The notes under the pieces were generated by a model, which saw only the letters and a list, made by a program, of their open reading frames with translations, made no database searches and was not told where the DNA came from. A stretch of 64,000 bases of DNA from Hyphomicrobiaceae bacterium (GTDB lineage Bacteria; Pseudomonadota; Alphaproteobacteria; Rhizobiales; Hyphomicrobiaceae). The stretch's first letter is position 1, and every line of letters starts with the position of its first letter. Positions 59,698 through 64,000 of this stretch are shown here, one piece after another. The stretch spans positions 62,001-126,000 of the forward strand of contig JAURWC010000076.1 of the NCBI GenBank assembly GCA_030655135.1, read 5' to 3'. Made by a program: the position numbers and the translations under genes.

Positions 59698-60870
59698 ATG
59701 GATTGCGGGGATGGGCTTGGCTGTCAGATTTTGACGGTGCTGACTGAGAACGATTTCACTGCCAGGGTTTTGCTAAAGTGGATCGCTGATCCAACCTTTG
59801 GCTGGGTCTCAAAGTTCTTAGACGCTCATGGTGAGAAATTGATCGGCTTGGCCGGCGTCGCATTCGGCCTAGTGCGTTGGTGGAGATATCGCGAAACGAT
59901 CCTTCATCAACGCTTTTCAAAGTACATGCTTGAAAGCGACACGCGGCTCTTTGGAGCTCAGACCTATGCGCTTCAAGGCATTCAACGGCCAGGTCCAGGT
60001 GAAGCTGTTGCCATTCCACTGTTCGTAGAGGAAAGCCTGTGTTCAGTTTTCCGGGAGAAGCGGTGGGCCCATCCTGTTTTCCGTGGAAACGTACTTGGGA
60101 GCGCTGAAAAGCAACTCGCTGAAGGCGCCGCATTAATCCAAGAGCGCCTCCAAATCGCAGAAGCGGGATTGTCGTCACTCCGCCATCAGCTCGCGACAAC
60201 ACACTTACTGCGGGGTGCGATCAAGTCTGCGTCTGCTTATGATGAGCCGCATCGAGCCAGCAATGCTAACCATGCCGCGCTCACGTCGTTTAAGACCGCA
60301 CTGCAGGTGCCAGGCGAGGATCGAAATCCGATTGCAAAGGAGCTTGAGGCTCACCAGCTAAGAAAACTGGATCAACTACCTGCGGCGTTGGCGTGTTATC
60401 GCCAGGCCGAAGAATTTGCGAATGCTTTACCGGATCATCAAGACAAGCAGCTTTCGATAGCTCGAGCCAAGAGGTACCAGGCGGAAATAATCCAAGCTCT
60501 TGCGAGTACCACATTGCCTTCGGGGCAACGAGAGTTCTTAGGCAGCCGCTCTGCCTACAAGTTGCTATGCGGTGATGGTCAAAACAATGCACTGGCGCTG
60601 CGCTCCCCATTCGGTCCTTATCGGGATTGGGAACTGCTGGAACAGGGCGACACGCATTACCTAGCCGCGCTCGTCTCCAAAAATCTACGGTATGTTGAAG
60701 TACTTTCTCAGCAGCTCAGTGACGCCAAGTCGAGCTATCAGGCAGTAATTGATCAATCGATCCCCCATTGGTCAAACCAGCTTCTTCGTGACCGGGCACA
60801 TACAGGATTGGCTCGGCTCGCAAAGGCGCGATCTGGTGAATTCGAGATTGACTGGATCTGTCACCCCTAG
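59698..60870 (+). CDS. TPR-like membrane-anchored protein of unknown function (lower G+C)
   Basis: 390 residues. One hydrophobic stretch (EKLIGLAGVAFGLVRWW, ~45-62) is followed by a helical region with TPR-like pairs (LRKLDQLPAALACYRQAEEF, LSQQLSDAKSSYQAVIDQ). Base composition is visibly richer in A+T and codons differ from all neighbours, so horizontal transfer is likely. GTG 59740 is a possible later start. No enzymatic motif seen. It converges with the next gene by 4 bp and is preceded by repeat-rich DNA. Not recognised. Confidence 0.7.
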   Translation: MDCGDGLGCQILTVLTENDFTARVLLKWIADPTFGWVSKFLDAHGEKLIGLAGVAFGLVRWWRYRETILHQRFSKYMLESDTRLFGAQTYALQGIQRPGPGEAVAIPLFVEESLCSVFREKRWAHPVFRGNVLGSAEKQLAEGAALIQERLQIAEAGLSSLRHQLATTHLLRGAIKSASAYDEPHRASNANHAALTSFKTALQVPGEDRNPIAKELEAHQLRKLDQLPAALACYRQAEEFANALPDHQDKQLSIARAKRYQAEIIQALASTTLPSGQREFLGSRSAYKLLCGDGQNNALALRSPFGPYRDWELLEQGDTHYLAALVSKNLRYVEVLSQQLSDAKSSYQAVIDQSIPHWSNQLLRDRAHTGLARLAKARSGEFEIDWICHP

Positions 60871-61115
60871 ACCAAGCGAAACACCAGCCCGACGGCATAC
60901 GCGGTGCCGGTGGCCATTAGCGCGTTGCAAGCGCTTTGCAGCATGGTCGACTGGGGCACGCCGATGAGGCCGAGTTCCTTGCCGCGGCGGTAGAGGCCGC
61001 CGTACTCGGCGTGGGAGAGAGAGGCCAGCGCAAGGGCCGTCAGCGCGACGGCCCAAAGTCCGACGCCGGCATAGCCGCTTAGCGCGGCCGCGAAAATCGC
61101 GGTGTAGGCGATCAT
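60867..61115 (-). CDS. Small membrane protein (82 aa)
   Basis: Starts at ATG 61115. Hydrophobic spans IAYTAIFAAALSGYAGVGLW and VALTALALASL, and a C-terminal ALMATGTAYAVGLVFRLV, flank a soluble loop (HAEYGGLYRRGKELGLIGV). Looks like a genuine small inner-membrane protein of alphaproteobacteria; function unknown. Its 3' end overlaps the TPR-like gene end. Confidence 0.6.
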   Translation of the reverse strand: MIAYTAIFAAALSGYAGVGLWAVALTALALASLSHAEYGGLYRRGKELGLIGVPQSTMLQSACNALMATGTAYAVGLVFRLV

Positions 61116-61306
61116 GGAAGTACCCCGTCGCGCCGCCACGCGCACGGGTAAGGCGGCTGAGTGGCCACCTAAATCTGATTCCGGTCTGTGAAGCTCGCGC
61201 CCCATGTTGATAAACTGGGGACAAGTCGGATGGTTGCAAGGGGCGCGCGGGGGGCGCGCGGAGTTGCAGGCGCTGCTGCGCAGGCGGGGCCACGGCCCCG
61301 CGCCCC

Positions 61307-61343
61307 GTTCGGGGGACAGCCCCGAACCCCCGCTTTTTCTTTG
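61307..61343 (+). terminator. Terminator-like hairpin in the 61116-61403 gap
   Basis: GTTCGGGG and CCCCGAAC form an 8-bp stem with loop GACAG, followed by CCCCGCTTTTTCTTT. No plus-strand gene precedes it closely, so its use is unclear; the surrounding ~100 bp are extremely G+C-rich and palindromic. Confidence 0.4.
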
Positions 61344-61403
61344 TGAGGTGGCTGACGTGCTGGGCGGTAAGCATTTGCCGCCGAGTTGCCCGCATAGGTG
61401 CTA

Positions 61404-62159
61404 TCACGTGCCGTACTCGTCGATCCGGCGCCACCAAGGGCCGCCGGCTTCGTTGCGGCCTTTCGGGGCGCGATCGAGCCATTGGTACATGCTCCACAAG
61501 CCGTCCAGACCGCGCGCGTACGTCGAGTACGTGTGATAGACCGCGCCGTCTTGCAGTGCGAATGCGCTCATGCCGGGCCGGTCGCGATGATAGGTCGGCA
61601 CGTCGGTGCCGCAGGCCGCCGCGAACATCGCCTCCGCGCTCTCGCCGCCGCCCTCTTGGCCATCGCGCCATGGGATGTCCGGCTCGCGGCGGTAGTTGTA
61701 CTCCTTCTGTTCCTCGGTGACGTAGATGTTGAAATCGGCGTTGAAGTCGCTGGCGAACGACGAGGCCCACGCGAAGCGCCAGGCGAGGCGCTGCTTGTAC
61801 GCCTGCAGTTTTGCGAGCGGCGCGCGCGACACCGCCCAGAATGCGACGTCGTGGTTCTCCAGGTGAACGGTTATCCGATCGAAGCCGTCGGCGATCGCCG
61901 AGCACGACGGGCAGCCTGCCGTATAGTCGGGACCAAACATGAAGTGATAGACGAGCAGCTGCGAGCGGCCCTTGAAGAGATCCGGCAGTGATGCAGGGCC
62001 TTGATCCGTGTCGAAGGCGTAACTCTTGTCGACGCGGACCCAGGGCAGCTGCTGGCGCTTGCGCGCGAGGTCGTCGCTGGCCTGCGTCAATGCCTTTTCC
62101 TCGTCGAGCAGCGCCGCGCGCGCCTGCAGCCATACGTCCCGCGATACGACCGTGTGCAT
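61404..62159 (-). CDS. DUF899 thioredoxin-like protein
   Basis: 251 residues from ATG 62159. The family core is visible: RQQLPWVRVDKSYAFDTDQG, LVYHFMFGPDYTAGCPSCS (a CPSC motif at the thioredoxin position), and SRAPLAKLQAYKQRLAWRF. Members have a thioredoxin-like fold; their reaction is not established. Monocistronic by context. Confidence 0.88.
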   Translation of the reverse strand: MHTVVSRDVWLQARAALLDEEKALTQASDDLARKRQQLPWVRVDKSYAFDTDQGPASLPDLFKGRSQLLVYHFMFGPDYTAGCPSCSAIADGFDRITVHLENHDVAFWAVSRAPLAKLQAYKQRLAWRFAWASSFASDFNADFNIYVTEEQKEYNYRREPDIPWRDGQEGGGESAEAMFAAACGTDVPTYHRDRPGMSAFALQDGAVYHTYSTYARGLDGLWSMYQWLDRAPKGRNEAGGPWWRRIDEYGT

Positions 62160-62371
62160 TGGTTGTCCTCCTGCCAGACCGGTGTTTCCAAGGACGCTAC
62201 TGCACGGCAGGAACCGACAGGCAGTGAGCAGGTTCGCTGCGCGATAGGCAGGCTGCATCCGGCTTGCCCGGTGTTAGCCAGGCTTTCGCCACTCGCCGTG
62301 CTGCTTCAGCGCAACGCGGCCCGGACGCCGCGTCAGCGCGGTGGACGATCTTTTCGAGCGGCTTTGTCCGG

Positions 62372-64000
62372 TCAGAACCGCTTCAGCAGGCGTTCCAGAT
62401 AATCCAGTTCCATCGCCGGACGCTGGGCGTCGCCGAGCCTGCGGCGCAGCTCTTCCAAAATCTCGCGCGCGCGCTGCGTGTCGATTTGCTGCGGCACCTT
62501 TACCGCCGTGCCAAGGTCGGGGCCTTGCGAGCGTTGCGGGCGGCCGAGGGGGTCGCGCGGGGTGTCGCCGTTCTGGCCCATGCGGCTCGGCATGTTCTTC
62601 ATCATTTCCTTGGCCATCGACTGCGCGCCCTGACGCAGCTGGTCGAGCGCCTGGGCCTGCTGCTCGGTGGCGCCTTCCAGATCGCCACGGCCCAGCGAGT
62701 TCTCAGCCGACTCCATCGATTCCTTGGCTCCTTCGAGCTGTTCGGACGGCTGGGCACCCTGCTCGCCGATGCCCTTCTGCAGCTGCTGCAGGCGGTCGCG
62801 CAGCTGACGCTGGCGCTGGCTCAAGCCCTGGCGGCCTTCCTGGCCTTGGCCACGCTGGCCTTCGCCCTCTTCGCCGCCCTGGCCCTGCTGTTGGCCCTGG
62901 CCTTGTGATTGCCCGCCCTGCTGGCCTTTTTCGCCCTGGCCCTGGCCGCGACGCTGGCCCGACTTGTCGCTGCGCTCACCACGCTGCTGGGGACCGTTGT
63001 TGTTCTCCATGCCGAAGCGCTGCTGGTCTTTCTGCTGGCCGTTCTTTGGCTGCCGGCCCTGCTCGCGGCGCTCCTTGAAGGTCTCGTCCATCAGCTTCTG
63101 CTGATCACCGACGACGCCGCCCAGCTCGTCCATAAGCTTCAGCATCTCTTCGTTCTTCTGGGCCTGCTCCTTGTCCTGCTTGCCCTGCTGCATGCGCTCC
63201 ATCATGTCGCGCATTTCCGACAGCATCTGCTGGGCTTCCTCACGCGAGCCGTTCTTGGCCATCTCTTCGAGGTTATCCATCATGCGCTGCATGTCCTGCT
63301 GCGACATGGATTGCATGTCTTCGTTCTGGCCCTCGAACGGCTGCTGCTCGCCCTGGTCCTTGGCCAGCTGCTCCATGTAATTGTTCATGGCGTCGCGCAG
63401 CTCTTGCATCGCCTGCTTGATCTCTTCCTCCGAGGCACCCTCCTCGAGCGCCTTGGACAGCTTGTCCTGGGCTTCGCGCAAGGCTTTCTCGGCGTCGGAA
63501 AGATCGCCGTCCTCGATCTTCAGGGCGACATCCCACAGCTGCTTGATGACGCTGCGCATGCCCAGGCGCGTGCGGTCGCCCTGCAGGCGATAGGACGCGG
63601 TGCGCAGGCCGAGGTAGACGCGGTGATCTTCAATGAAGCCATCGGGCTCCATGGTCAGCGCATCGAGCGCGGTAACGACCTGGTCGCGATATCGGTGATC
63701 TTCAACCAGCTTGGAACGCTGCTCGATGACGGCGCGGGCGAGCGGCTTGGTGAAGCGGCGCTGCGGGAGGATAATCTCGATCGTGGTGCTGCGGCCGATC
63801 TGGCCGGCGACGTCCTTGGCTTCAAGCGTCAACTGCACGCGCTGGCCGGACCAGGGGTGCGAGCCGAATTCGATGTAGGTGCTGGCCTCGCCCTCCTTGA
63901 CGTTGCCGGGCGGCACTTTCAGCGTGAGTTGCGGCGGGCGCACCTTGGGCCAGCGCGGGCCTTTCAGCGCATCGGGTTGGGCCCACGCCTTGGCGGGATC
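62372..64000 (-). CDS. TIGR02302/DUF4175-like protein, 5' end outside window
   Basis: The frame is open to the right edge, so the N-terminal (membrane) part is missing. The visible ~542 residues begin with a beta-rich domain, followed by a long helical, very Gln/Glu/Met-rich region (QQDMQRMMDNLEEMAKNG), a Gly/Gln/Arg low-complexity stretch (~350-420 of the visible part) and a conserved C-terminus with ELRRRLGDAQRPAMELDYLE. This pattern matches the TIGR02302 family of Rhizobiales and relatives. Function unknown. Confidence 0.85.
   Translation of the reverse strand, partial: DPAKAWAQPDALKGPRWPKVRPPQLTLKVPPGNVKEGEASTYIEFGSHPWSGQRVQLTLEAKDVAGQIGRSTTIEIILPQRRFTKPLARAVIEQRSKLVEDHRYRDQVVTALDALTMEPDGFIEDHRVYLGLRTASYRLQGDRTRLGMRSVIKQLWDVALKIEDGDLSDAEKALREAQDKLSKALEEGASEEEIKQAMQELRDAMNNYMEQLAKDQGEQQPFEGQNEDMQSMSQQDMQRMMDNLEEMAKNGSREEAQQMLSEMRDMMERMQQGKQDKEQAQKNEEMLKLMDELGGVVGDQQKLMDETFKERREQGRQPKNGQQKDQQRFGMENNNGPQQRGERSDKSGQRRGQGQGEKGQQGGQSQGQGQQQGQGGEEGEGQRGQGQEGRQGLSQRQRQLRDRLQQLQKGIGEQGAQPSEQLEGAKESMESAENSLGRGDLEGATEQQAQALDQLRQGAQSMAKEMMKNMPSRMGQNGDTPRDPLGRPQRSQGPDLGTAVKVPQQIDTQRAREILEELRRRLGDAQRPAMELDYLERLLKRF

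Overview
The window is most of a photosynthesis gene cluster (PGC) from a high-G+C anoxygenic phototrophic alphaproteobacterium, followed by about 20 kb of ordinary chromosome. Three things point to Hyphomicrobiales/Rhizobiales: the gene order, a bacteriophytochrome beside the PGC, 5-aminolevulinate synthase (HemA) rather than the C5 route, and flanking genes (bactofilin, dapE, a TIGR02302-type protein). The genus cannot be fixed from the sequence. puf, bchCXYZ and crtEF are not in the window and probably lie to the left, where crtD is cut by the edge.

Layout. 1-1273: the crtD 3' end and crtC (carotenoid tailoring). 1408-4529: a bacteriophytochrome histidine kinase translationally coupled to an unusual response regulator. 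4610-9249: ispH and bchIDO (isoprenoid supply, Mg chelatase). 9311-13869: crtI, crtB and dxs. 13879-17092: three small membrane proteins, then on the minus strand a pseudoazurin, two tandem CBS proteins and a degenerate HAD protein. 17279-18244: a CbbR-like LysR regulator. 18282-24434 (minus): a small membrane protein, bchP, a PucC-type carrier, bchG, ppsR and the cobalamin-binding antirepressor ppaA/aerR. 24717-40268 (plus): a superoperon with many 4-bp stop/start overlaps, bchFNBHLM-lhaA-puhABC-orf101-acsF-puhE-hemA. 40318-42468: an alpha/beta hydrolase and the 8-vinyl reductase bciA. tRNA-Glu(CTC) at 42508-42582 marks the right end of the PGC.

How it works together. dxs and ispH sit inside the PGC and should raise isoprenoid flux for carotenoids and the bacteriochlorophyll tail. 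hemA feeds the tetrapyrrole pathway through BchIDH, BchM, AcsF (the O2-dependent cyclase), BciA, BchNBL, BchF, BchG and BchP. LhaA, PuhA, PuhB, PuhC and PuhE build the reaction centre and LH1. PpsR-type palindromes (TGT-N12-ACA or one mismatch) lie at crtI, bchG and bchF, consistent with local repression by the cluster's own PpsR/PpaA pair.

The most unusual element is the phytochrome partner at 3678-4529. Its receiver domain is joined to a helical domain that closely resembles the N-terminal half of PpaA in the same cluster but has no cobalamin-binding Rossmann half. This suggests a possible direct link between red/far-red sensing and PpsR control. The phytochrome itself has Tyr where the chromophore-pocket His of the SPxH motif is expected.

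The right part (42774-64000) holds a SLATT-like membrane protein, a coupled operon of three methyltransferases including a PRMT-like enzyme, pcm, a bactofilin facing a large membrane-anchored beta-solenoid, a DUF3754/TMEM143-like gene coupled to prmA, pepP flanked by near-identical inverted repeats, dapE, an aldehyde dehydrogenase, repeat-rich gaps, a lower-G+C TPR-like membrane protein, a DUF899 protein and a 5'-truncated TIGR02302 protein.
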